DNA from: Bursaphelenchus xylophilus
Lineage: Eukaryota; Nematoda; Chromadorea; Rhabditida; Aphelenchoididae
Direction: 5' to 3'
Length of the DNA stretch: 64,000 nt
Assembly (NCBI GenBank): GCA_904066235.2
Contig: CAJFCV020000005.1
Location: forward strand, 7,807,501-7,871,500
The notes under the pieces were generated by a model. That model worked only from the letters and a program-made list of their open reading frames with translations, searched no databases and was not told where the DNA came from. Each line of letters begins with the position of its first letter. Positions within the stretch are counted from its first letter, which is position 1. Below, one piece after another: positions 35,240 to 46,165 of the stretch. The position numbers and the translations under genes were made by a program.

Positions 35240-38200
35240 AGATTTTTCTGGCGCCCTCTGTCATTGCCGCATGCTAATTTCCGTAATTTTTGTCATCTGC
35301 CATGCCGCCACACATTTTTTGAAACGCGATTTTACAGAAAATTAGGAGATACAACCAAGGCTCTTCGACTTTTATTATGAGATCAAGAAATTTTTAAACT
35401 GACAAGTTTAAAAAAATTGCCCAACGTTGTGCTAGCAATGACGTGAGGTCATCTCTACAGGTCACACAATACCACAAAAAGATTCAGACAAATGATCCCC
35501 CAATTTTGGACGTCATTCCCATGGGTTTAAATTTCCAATTTTTTGGAAACTCAAGAAATTTGACTTTTTTGAGAAACTACCGTAGTCTGCTGACCCTCTC
35601 GACAAATTTCGCTAAAAGAATTCTATTGTCTTAGACCCACTCGGATAATTTTGGAACTTTGGGAAGAATTGGACCGAAAACAGAAAAGGCAGGCCTATTA
35701 TTCTTTTTGGGATTACAATTTGCAAAAAAACGAACAAAGCAAACTTGATTATGATCGGGTTTAGGATACGGGAAAGTCGAAGGTTTTGCTTGAGAGACGA
35801 ACATTATTAGAGCAGTTTTTCTAGCTAATTGAATTAAGTCTTGGTTTTAAATTGGTCGCAGAAGGCTCGGCTGTTGATTGGTCAAACTTGGCTAGGCTAG
35901 TACAAATTTTCCGTGATCTTGAAGTCCTTGTGATAGCGGGATCTACATATAAGTTTGCTTTTATGTCAACGGACTCTCATGGCTTCCTTCAATTCAATGT
36001 GATCAGCTTTGACGCTGGCGTTCAAACGATCTTTACACGCAACAGACAGTGAAGCCAAGAGGAGACAACGAAAAGTTCTTCAGGCTGTGGTTGTCCGAGG
36101 TCATGAATTCGTCATCTTTTTTAACGATGATTCTCTAAATCTTCACCCTTCAAATCTATAGAATCTATCTTTCGTTTTTTAACTTCCTCGTACTCACTTT
36201 CACTCCCCAGATTCCTGTTCCTTGAGAATTACGACCTTTTCTTTTCCAATTTTCTCGAAATTTCTGGCATTTGAAGCATGATGTCTATTTTTTGAATAAT
36301 GAGTTTACTATAACCCGCAATAAGGCCGCCGCTGTACTCATGGTCTATGGAGAAATGTTTAAATCTGTCGGCTTTATAAAAAAGCGAAAGCTCAAAAAGC
36401 AATCCTTTGATAAATGAACAATTAAAAATCCAGCGATATATTGCACTCTTTCTCTACGAATTTTTATAATTTTTGGGGTATGCGGAATTTTAATTTGCCG
36501 AAATCCGGCGTGAAACCGATACTCCTTCGAAATACTGGCTGGTAATTGGGCTATTTGGCTATGATTTATAGTCGGCGTAGGGTTTTAGAGAAGGTTGTAG
36601 TAACATTAGCGGGATCTTTGGTGGCACTAAAAGTTAAACTAAAATCTTTAACACTGTTTTGCCAATTTGAATTTATTGAAGGGAAACTTTTGACGTGCTG
36701 CTTTTCTCAGGGCTGTGACCTACAATCAGTCGTTAAAAACCGTCTTTACGGTAATTTCTCAATGAATGTTGGCGTCATTCCTATTACTCATCTATAGTAA
36801 TATAAACCAAACACCGTGGATTATCCTGTTGTTACCTACATTTTGATTTCAAAATACCTTGACTCTTATTTTTCGAAATGTCATTACTTCTTTCTCACCC
36901 TACCCTAGAGTTTAACTCGTTTTCCTTAAAAATAAATATTTTAGTTTGTGAATGATAAATATATAATGTAATTTTTAACTATGTAGTCTGTTTAAATAAT
37001 TAAGTAAATACAAAATTATCGAATGTTAAATGTAAGAAAAGTAGGTATGCATCTTCAAACGGTAATTAAAAATTAATTCATTAAGATTTAGCTGGGTAAT
37101 TCTCATGAACTACAAAAAAGTTGTCGAGGAAAATGCTTTAATAGCTGTATTACTTAACTGAGTCATCACAGATTACCGTTATCTCTTCTGGGAAAACGGC
37201 CGATAATGTTTCCGTTCGTGACGTTTACTGCTACCTTATTTTGCATCCATTTTCATAGCTCTTCATACATACATGCCTGTCGGGTTCCAAAACCGTGGAA
37301 TTTCCCATGGTTTGCTGGAAACCCGCCGTTATCTTACGCCTTTTGCGTACTCCGATCTCTATCAGGCAGTCACCTAAAGTAAGCATAGTAAATTCGTAAC
37401 ACGGTATGGTCGCCTGAACCCAAAAGTCCTCAGCTTTGGTTTAAAACGAAATCGTTGACATAGTTAACTGTAACGCACTCTTAAAATCGTTCACCTGAAC
37501 GATAGATAATGACGATTTATGGCCATAGATTACTGTGCCACGCAAAGTCCAATTAGGAAGTAAAATGTCAACGCCCTTCTTACCTTAATCCCCTTGATCC
37601 TTCATAGAATAGTTGTCCTATTTTGAAATGTTTTGCATCTTACATGTCATATAAAGGTCACGCGAAGATTTTAGGGCGGGCAGGGTAGTAAAGCATGCGT
37701 TTGAAGCGGGATTTAAAGACAGCTGAACGCAATAGGTTTTCAAGGTTCTTGTGTACTCATTTATGGTCTAGTTAGCGTTTTCCTAACGCAATCAGAGATT
37801 CATTTCTGCCTTATTAACCTCATTTAGTCAAACCCCGTGCTGTTGACCAGAGTTTTTTCGTCGTCGTTTTTATGCATCATTACACCTATTCTTTTGTTTG
37901 GACGTCCACGCAAAACCAACAGGCCGAGGTGCTAAAATTAACGCAATTATAAGGCCAATTCATGGCATTTCACCCACATGCTTTGAAAAGCCGAGATAAA
38001 TGAATCGCGTGCCTTTCATTTTTGTTACAATTACTTTGAGATCAAAGCAGAATCTCGAGCCTTGTATAATAATTATCACAAATATTGGCCTTATCCAAAG
38101 TTGGCGTTGTCTTGATGGACGCATCATTTGCTTGTTGTTGTAAATGGGAAACCCCACTAATCCTGTTGTAAACCCCTTAGTACCCCTTAGTACCCCCTTG

Positions 38201-39097
38201 TATTCCTAAAAAAGTGCAAGAAGATTGTCTAGCAAATCAAGAAGGATTCACTTTGAAGCGATACTTCCACTGACACAACAATATCACTCTGAGCGTCGCT
38301 TCGTCTCTATTTATAAACTGTAATCTTTCACTGTCGTGTGGCACAAACACTCTTCAGATCCGACCTTTGTTCGAATTTTTTTGTTGTGATCTTTATCTCA
38401 ATAGTTAAGAGATTATGCCGTCTAAAGATACCTTAAGACACCGGGAACCTTTCTTTGGGTAATCTGCGTGTATTCTCTAATACTCCATTTCCCTGTCTCC
38501 GTTAACATTGTGGGCGTTTTCGCTCTAAAAGCCCTCTATTAGATACCGTATTGCTAATCCAGCAATTTTAAACAACGGCTGTGGAATTGAAGGTGGATTA
38601 AGGCCCGGTGTGAATGATTGTTTCTTCAACAATGACTTCATATGGGTTATTTACACGAGCTGGAATTAATAGGGACTTTGAAGAGGAGGGCGGGGTTTCG
38701 AACGGCCAAGGCCTTCAGGATTCAGAAGGAGGAGGGCAAGCGAAGGCGGGAGGCTTTTTTGCAAACGGCAGCTGGGATTGCCGTGAGATGATTTGATGGT
38801 GTTTTATTGGGGATATATAAGGAGAATGACATCTTGGAATTTGATGACAGCGTCATTTGGTCTGCCTGGAGTCTCTTACCACATTTCCACTTTTGTGTGG
38901 CCACGCTATTTATGTCTACAGTGAATTAATTCTCTGTTTGATATTAATGTTTTTATTTTGTGTCCTTTTTCGTGATGTTCACCTGCCACTTCCTTCAGAA
39001 TATTTAAATATTGTCACTATTCCAGATCCAAACGACGGGACCCCCAAAGCGTTGACTTCAACTTCATTTTTTTGGATCACTAAGTTCCAGAGCCACG

Positions 39098-39977
39098 ATG
39101 AGACACTCACTCGTTCTAGTTGCCCTCGCCACAGTTATTGCCGCAGAATTCGCTGTCGCCGTGACGGATCTTTGCGACCAGTTCCCCGATCTCGCTGGAT
39201 GCATTAAGCGTAGGTTTTACATTCTCAGGAGTACATGAGAATAAGTGGGACTTTTTCTTCATCCAATAATCTTCACAATCCCACCAATGTCCATAGAGAC
39301 CGCAGACGCAACGTCAGCATATTCCTCAAGTATGATACAATAATTACAGCTGAGCAAGTAAAACGAAAATCGGCTTATATGAGATTCGGCAAGCGTTCCC
39401 TTTCCCTTGGGGAGCCCGTCGAAGAGGATGACGCCGAACCGTTCGCTGCGTACGAGAAACGAAAATCGGCCTATATGAGATTTGGGAAACGGTCGGGCGG
39501 TATGTTGGAAGTGCCTGAAGATGACGGAGTTGAAATGGAAAAGAGAAAGTCAGCATACATGAGATTCGGGAAGAGGAAGTCGGCCTACATGAGGTTCGGC
39601 AAACGATCAGGCCAAGACTTCCTCGACAATTCGGATCAGCCCATGGAAATGCACAAGCGCAAGGTTGCCGCATTGAGGTAGGTAAAAGGTCGTTGTTGGA
39701 GCTTGATTTCTAAAAATTTTCAAACTTAATCCCCATTTCTAACCACGTGCCTTACTCTCCTTGTCCACGTTGAGAAATTTTAGCATTTCAAGTGTTTCTT
39801 CTTCAAAGCATCACCTAAAACTATTACTAATATTTTCTATGGTAAATTTTTTGTCGTAACTAAATATACAGTTTACCGAAAAAATTTCTTACTTACATTT
39901 CTAACAGTTTCTTATACCTGTTATTTACACTAACAAACTAACTTCTAACCCCTAACAACGTTTTCAGATTCGGATAA
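39098..39977 (+). CDS. flp-6: FMRFamide-like neuropeptide precursor, FLP-6 type
   Basis: 149 aa in three exons: 39098-39209, 39350-39677 and 39968-39977. Signal peptide MRHSLVLVALATVIAAEFAV, a short Cys-containing pro-segment (DLCDQFPDLAGCIK), then four copies of KSAYMRFG, each flanked by KR. KSAYMRFamide is the C. elegans FLP-6 (Ascaris AF8) peptide. Copies 1-3 are separated by acidic spacers; copies 3 and 4 are back to back. A fifth, variant peptide KVAALRFG follows KR at the C-terminus. Its final R-F-G is completed by a 10-nt coding exon reached by splicing AG|GTAGGT to TTTTCAG. Gly gives the amide. The exon 1-2 joint (AAGC|GTAGG to ATTACAG|CT) is the only phase-consistent choice. An AATAAA lies at 40122-40127. 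Confidence 0.93.
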
Positions 39978-41240
39978 ATTGTTACATAGTGCTGTTAACT
40001 CTTATTTCACTGTCCCAACATTTCCATTAACTGTATATTTCCTTGATATTCGCCACACGAACGCCGATGCATATTCACGACATGCCCCCCTAACATGGTA
40101 TAACCGGTTCTTTGCTTGTGCAATAAAACTATTAACTTCTACTAATACCGTTTCTGTTGGCTTGTGTGCAGTGATGACTGTTACTAACATGTTGTGCGCT
40201 GTTTGTATAAAACGTTATGTCAAAGCTTCTTCATCGGTTGCTGTTTGCAATAAAATGCCGTGTAGATTGTAAAGCTGATAGACGCAGTGGAACCTCTGTG
40301 CAACCCTGTTTAAAACCAATGTTTTTGAAACGCTCTATACTGTTTTTTTTGCGTATGCTAACTATGCCATCAAACCTCATTTTTACCCCTTCAAATTTTT
40401 CAAAGTTTCTACAGAGGTTTAACTGTGCCGGCTTGCAGTAAATAAGCTTGAATCCTGGATGACCTTTGCTCATAAACAATGACTTTTAGCCCCTAAAGAC
40501 CCACGGGTGTATGGTACTTTCTCTTCTCCTTCATCGACACAAGCGGCTTTGTCATCGCAAGAAGGTCTAATGCGACTAAGGTACTATATTTCACTGATGT
40601 ATCATATGTCTACCCGCTGATTGTAATAAACTTATTCTCAACACAAAGTCGGTCTGGTTTCTTCGTTTCTTGGACGTTTTCGTTGTTTCAAGAAATTAAC
40701 TTTCCTTGCTTTAATAATCGTCTTCTTTCACAAATCCACACACGTATATTCGGAGGTCAAAATCAGTTGGTCGTCTTCAACGTCATCCTTAGCCCATCTT
40801 TTAGTCTTGTTTAACCCTTTTTCTTTTACCCGTTCATTCCACAGATTGTAATTCGGTATTATTGAGAGTTAATAAAGTTCTGTTAATATCGGCAGCTTAC
40901 TAATTGAGCAGAGTGGTTCTGTTGCAATAGATTTCAACGTCGCATCGAATCTTTTGGAAATTGTTTATTGTTTTTTTTGGGAAATTCAATTAGTAGTAAA
41001 AACGTTTATTAAATCAACAAAAAACATACTTATACCCGTCGAAAGATTTTCGGAACTAAACGCCGAACAAAGACCGAAAGAAGAACAGGAAATACAGGGT
41101 GAGGCCATCATTGTGGCCCGACGCGAATTGTAGAATTAGATTTGAATTTTAAACAACCGTCACAAAGAGGAAGCTCTGACACATCTTTTTTGGTGTGAAT
41201 GCTTCTGGCACAGTGGGTATTAGAGACAAAAGCTTACAAT
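39978..41240. other. flp-6 3' region and spacer
   Basis: Contains a candidate flp-6 polyadenylation signal (40122-40127) and a lone TACAGGGTGAGGCC repeat-end-like string near 41095. No gene seen. Confidence 0.45.
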
Positions 41241-44200
41241 CTACGGCCATTTGTACCGAGTGAGCTTATCGAATTCGGCCTTTGGCAACTGCGGACCGGC
41301 TTCAATATTCCTGGGATCGGCGTAGTATCGAAAATTAGGCAGCTGGATATCTTTTGTGTAATTTCCGTATTCCGATACCAAAATCTCTTCAACATTACAA
41401 GGCACGTACACCAAGACTCCATGAAGATCACCGGCGCAAGTTTTCGTAACCTTTGGGTAGTACGAAAAGACCTGCTTCCGGCCGCCAAAATCGACAGCAC
41501 ACGTTTTTTCGTGGGTTGCGTTGTGCGGATACTTGAAGAACAAGTCGGTTCGGATTCCCTGATATAACCAATTTAGCTCTAGCGAGTCCTTGTCATAGCC
41601 AAAAACGTAGCGCATCTTGTACTTGTCCTGAATCGCCTTCATAAATGCGGGTTCGATTAAAGAGGACGGCCCGGTGAGATCAATGTCCTGTGTGTGTGAA
41701 ATAATGTCGCATTCCCGATACCATCCTGAAGGTTTTATGTTTTTATTTTTTGCATAGATTGCGTCAAATTGTTGTACTTTAAAAGTGTTTTGTCGTTACC
41801 TAACAAAGTTCCACATGCAAGTTGGAAGGTTGTGTTCCATTTGTCCGCAAATTCTCTGTACTTGCTTAGAATCTTCACTTTATCCAATGGAATCAGACGA
41901 GATGTACTGTTCCTTTTCATCTCCAGATTCCTACATTTTATGAAGTGACTTTTCTTCCAATGGAACCAAAACTTGTCCAAATTGGCAGGTATATCAACAA
42001 CAATCGGCGTCATGTTTGCAATGTTTACATAGACGGACTGCGTAGCAAACCTGAAAATAAGATTTTTTAAGGCTTTCATGAGAGCTTTAAAATTTTTTTA
42101 AAATTTTTCGTTACTGATACTGACCTTGGGATCGCTCTGGCTTGTGTAATATTGAGTTGATTGGTCAGCATTCCATATAATTTTAGATGGTCATTAGTTG
42201 CTTTGTCCATTACGAAGTATAACATTTCAAAGTTTGGGTTATCAACGTATCTTGATGACATAACTTTTACAGGGCCTTTGCAACTCTTGTTGGATCCAAT
42301 GTTAGCTATACAATCGGGGTCAACCATTACAAGCCTGAAAATACAAATGCGCATACAGTGCGCGCCAAAATGATAGAGCCACTCAGTTTTTCTGGATTTA
42401 TTCTTTTATGGTTAGGTGGGCCAAGCCGGCATAATGCATATATGTAACAACATGATGGACCCATACTATCACCACCATAACTTAGGACTAGCCATGGCGT
42501 CCAATTCAAAAAAAATCAAAAATTCGGACCTTCCCCCTCGGTCGACGCGTCAAAATGATAGAGCCACCGGATTTTTCTCCTCGGTGGTGCCAGGCGGGGA
42601 TCTATTGGTACTGTAGTCTGTTAATATCACTACTGCTATTCATTTCTGATGTGAAAAGATTACTGTAACTACCGGTCATACGGTAGCTTTTGGCAACTTT
42701 AGAAAATCTTCCAAATTTTGGGTAAAACTGACCGGAAATAAATTTTCCGACGGTTGTATCCGGGTTGAAATACTTTCAAAAAGTATTAGAAGGGCTATGT
42801 TTTCTAAAGGGAATCAATATCAGTCGGGATCGCATCTACCATAAACAAAAAATTGTATTATATTACTTTAGTAGATGGGCAGATTCTATAATAATGTTAA
42901 TTATGCCAATGAGGGAGCATGGAGGTAAAACCAAACTTCCTGCTAGACTGCAACACACGATGTAGAATATTTTCATTTAATATGGAAAGGCTGTAAAGTC
43001 TTGTACACCCAAAGAATAATACCACAAGCGAAGCAATTCTGGTTCTCTAGATGACTACAACAAAGTTTCTCTGTAGTTGTTTATCATTACGTTATTATTG
43101 AGTTAATCATGCTGCGTTACGCACAAAAAGATGCGCACTCGTCGTTTCAAAGCCCGAAGCCATCATATTCTGACGCTAGTAACTCCACCAAAATATCGTC
43201 GGGTATAACCTTGGTATAGTACTTCATAATATCGTTAGCAATTTGAATAAATGAATTATTAAACTTGGTCCTGTTGTAGTAATCTATGGTCCTCGTACGA
43301 TTGTACCACAAGTTCTCGGGCGGCTTCTAACAAGGGAAGTCACTTTTTTCGCAGACGGACTTCGGAACGGGACCTAGTAGGTTTCAAACCTGAAGCGGCT
43401 GCGATCATACAACTGATTTCCAAAAGTGTTTACGGGGCTTTTCGGCCGAGAAAATCGACCGCAAAGTTTAGCCGAAAAGAGCGAATAGCCTCCTCAAAAG
43501 AAACAGCCTATTTCATCTGCAGTGGTGGCCGAGTGGTCAGCGCGCTCGCTTTTTGCGGCAGAAGAGGCGGGTTCGATCCTCTGCGCAGTTTATTTTCTTT
43601 TTTGGTTCGTAATTATTGATTTAGTATGTAAACATAGAATGTATACACTTTTGTAATTTTTTACAGTAATTTAAACATAAATTCAAACCTGAATGTTCAT
43701 GAATATTGTAAAGTCAAAATAGGGCTGGGTTAATGAAGATATAGTTTCTAGATTTGTGTTTTATTGAAAATTGCTAATAATTAGCATATGTGATGTTAAC
43801 GGCATCTCTCTATTTGATTCAATGGTCAAAAGAAATGCATCCGCAGACGACTGAAATCGAACTCACGTCTTCCGGCGCAAAAAGCGAGCGCGCTGACCAC
43901 TCGGCCACCACTGCAGATGAAATAAGCTGTTTCTTTTGAGGAGGCTATTCGCTCATTTCGGCTAAACTTTGCGGTCGATTTTCTCGGCCGAGAAGCTCCG
44001 TAAACACTTTTGGAAATCAGTTTTATGATCGCAGACGCTTCACGTTTGAAACCTACTAGGTGCCGTTCCAAAGTCCGTCTGCGAAAAAAGTGACTTCCCT
44101 TGTAAGACTCATACGTTAATAATTGGTATTAATTTAGAACCTACCCATCTACTAAAGTAATATATAATACAATTTTTTGTTTATGGCAGATGCGATCCCG

Positions 44201-46165
44201 ACGGATATTGATTCCCTTTAGAAAATATAGGTCTTCTAATACTTTTTGAAAGTATTTCCACCCGGATACAACCGCCGGAAAATTTATTTCCGGTCAGTTT
44301 TACCCAAAATTTGGAAGATTTTCTAAAGTTGCCAAAAGCTACCGTATGACCGGTAGTTACAGTAATCTTTTCACATCAGAAATGAATAGCAGTAGTGATA
44401 TTAACAGACTACAGTACCAATAGATCCCCGCCTGGCACCACCGAGGAGAAAAATCCGGTGGCTCTATCATTTTGACGCGTCGACCGAGGGGGAAGGTCCG
44501 AATTTTTGATTTTTTTTGAATTGGACGCCATGGCTAGTCCTAAGTTATGGTGGTGATAGTATGGGTCCATCATGTTGTTACATATATGCATTATGCCGGC
44601 TTGGCCCACCTAACCATAAAAGAATAAATCCAGAAAAACTGAGTGGCTCTATCATTTTGGCGCGCACTGTACAGGGTGACCCAAAATAACGGAGACAAAT
44701 TTTGGAAGGGCCCACCGCGAAACCCGGGCGTTAAAGAAACACAAGCGACAGTGGGTAATATTCTATAAGACTTTCTCTATAATCCACGAAAATTTGGCGG
44801 AGTCATCATGTCGCAGGAAAAAGTTACAGCTTAACAAAAATGCCTTGCGCCATTTTTTGGCCCTCAATTTTGGTTCCTTTGTGTTGTGTAGAGCATGGCT
44901 GTACTACAGCCGCAGAAATGGCAAGTTCATTTGTTTTGCTAGACTACTACGTCTCTAAGCAAGCAGTTATGTAGGTTTCTGGGCTACGGTTTTTATTTCT
45001 ACGGTGGTACCAATCTCAACATTGAAGATCGCCATTTTTTCCAAATTTTTTCAATAAAAAATTCAGTTTTTTTAGAATAAAGCTAAAACCGCTAGAATGT
45101 ATTCTATTCATAAATACAATAATTCTGGAAAAAGCTGTGATTGCTTGCTGGTTGCAACAGATTTTCCTTGACAAGTTTCTCGCCCAGAACCACCCTATGG
45201 CACGCGGCTTTGAGAAAGATGGGTTATCGATAACAAAATGACAAGATAGATAAAAACGGCGCATTCTGCTCTTGTACAATTATGAATACGACTCTTGAGA
45301 AACGGCCTAGGGCACTTTCGGTCTTTATGTGTCACCGGCTCGACTGGTATTCCGCCTAAGGCAAAAATAAGGCAAAATTCTAGTGATTACCAAATAGCAT
45401 TCCGTAGCAGTTACAAAATGTTTCTCTTTTGGTTCTATGGTGTTCCTTTAATCATGTTGTAGTAACTCATATTACATTTTGCCTTATCTAACATTTAAAC
45501 TCCATTTTACCGATACATTTTCAAAAAAGGCCCATTTTTGCACTTCAACTCCCTGAAAATACTCGGCTGTAACTTTTGAACTATCGATAGTTGAGCTTAG
45601 TACGATGGCTCGTTTTAAAGGCCATATTATGATAATTAAGCACAGCAAATCTCAAACTATTCCGAATTTTCTTTTTTGAGTAAGGCAGCTTTCTTGCAAA
45701 AAGACCCCACGGGCAGAAAGGTCCGAGTCAACCGGATATATTGATGTGGTTCAAGGCACAAGAGCGTCGTACAACAAGACTTCCGGTATATAAAACTACA
45801 CTAACGTGGTACTGTAGTATAAATAAGGAATCACTCATGAATCTTCATAGGCCGCAGAAAAAACGGGAAATCTTTTGTCTCCGTTATTTTGGGTCACCCT
45901 GTATGTATATGTTATAAAAGAGCCTTCTGACGTGCGAGTATAAAATTTAAACTGGCACAACATAACGCCAAAATCAACCGACTTACCATTCCCTCGACTT
46001 CTCATAAAACTTCAGCGGGACTTCTTCTCGTAAGATCAGATGAGGATCTTTGAATTGGAAGACTTGAACAAATACAATCGTTGCAAAAAGTAGCGAAAAA
46101 AGGATTAACGTAAGGACCTTCCGTGGCGCCAGTTTTTGCCCATTGGTGAGTAGTGTATAGGCCAT
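41241..46165 (-). CDS. Fukutin/LicD-type type II membrane protein
   Basis: 374 aa in four exons: 46165-45987, 42334-42125, 42050-41800 and 41725-41241. Exon 1 encodes a cytosolic stub and TM anchor (LTLILFSLLFATIVFVQVFQ) and joins exon 2 in phase. The catalytic part has LACGTLLG|WYRECDIISH, TQDIDL (the D-x-D of LicD nucleotidyl/phosphosugar transferases), IRTDLFFKY, then CAGDLHGVLVYVPCNVEE and EYGN, the C-terminal block shared with fukutin-type proteins. Likely a Golgi enzyme adding a phospho-sugar or phospho-alditol to glycans; the acceptor is unknown. Intron 1 is 3652 bp, almost all of it three mobile elements. Removing them leaves about 100 bp, so exon 1 is inferred from phase, topology and the absence of another start. 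Confidence 0.82.
43518..43588 (+). pseudogene. tRNA-like module, left arm
   Basis: A-box TGGCCGAGTGG and B-box GGGTTCGATCC are 30-odd nt apart, bounded by CTGC and GCAG that can pair as a partial acceptor stem. The anticodon stem and T stem have mismatches. A degenerate class II (Ser/Leu-type) tRNA derivative with Pol III boxes kept. Confidence 0.55.
43843..43915 (-). pseudogene. tRNA-like module, right arm
   Basis: Inverted copy of the module at 43518-43588. The A-box is identical, while the B-box half has diverged (GAGTTCGATTTC), so the two arms are no longer exact mirrors here. Confidence 0.5.
44672..45901. mobile_element. TA-flanked mariner-like element, non-autonomous
   Basis: 1230 bp with perfect 28-bp terminal inverted repeats starting CAGGGTGACCCAAAATAACG, TA at 44670-44671 and 45902-45903. 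The length is near that of a full mariner, but no transposase frame or DDE/DDD motif is visible. It shares its left TA with the neighbouring foldback. Confidence 0.8.

Larger units (their letters stand above)
30556..39097. other. 8.5-kb gene-poor region upstream of flp-6
   Basis: No multi-exon gene could be assembled. It includes one 145-codon minus ORF (34802-35239), an LTR-like promoter stretch near 33.8-34.03 kb and a TATA-like ATATATAAGG at about 38812, some 285 bp upstream of the flp-6 start. Long upstream regions are common for nematode neuropeptide genes. Confidence 0.4.
43331..44102. mobile_element. TAA-flanked foldback MITE (PIF/Harbinger-like), member 3
   Basis: A 772-bp element with arms about 270 bp (43331-43600 and 43833-44102) starting CAAGGGAAGTCACTTTTTTC, flanked by TAA (43328-43330 and 44103-44105). 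Each arm carries a tRNA-like module pointing inward. It is nested in the spacer of the larger TA foldback. Confidence 0.82.
42356..44669. mobile_element. TA-flanked long foldback element
   Basis: Arms 42356-42879 and 44144-44669 (about 525 bp) are near-identical reverse complements ending CAGTGCGCGCCAAAATGATA. Flanked by TA (42354-42355 and 44670-44671), as for Tc1/mariner elements. No transposase; the mirrored 66-codon frames in the arms are by-products of the palindrome. Its central spacer has been interrupted by the TAA-flanked element 43331-44102. Confidence 0.85.

Noticed and set aside
43518..43588. Functional tRNA gene
   Set aside because: A and B boxes are good, but the T and anticodon stems mispair and the copy lies in a repeated mobile element.
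42416..44609. Two identical 66-codon frames on opposite strands
   Set aside because: They lie in the arms of the 42356-44669 palindrome; identity follows from arm identity.
44672..45901. Autonomous mariner
   Set aside because: Length and ends fit, but no transposase frame or DDE/DDD motif is visible.
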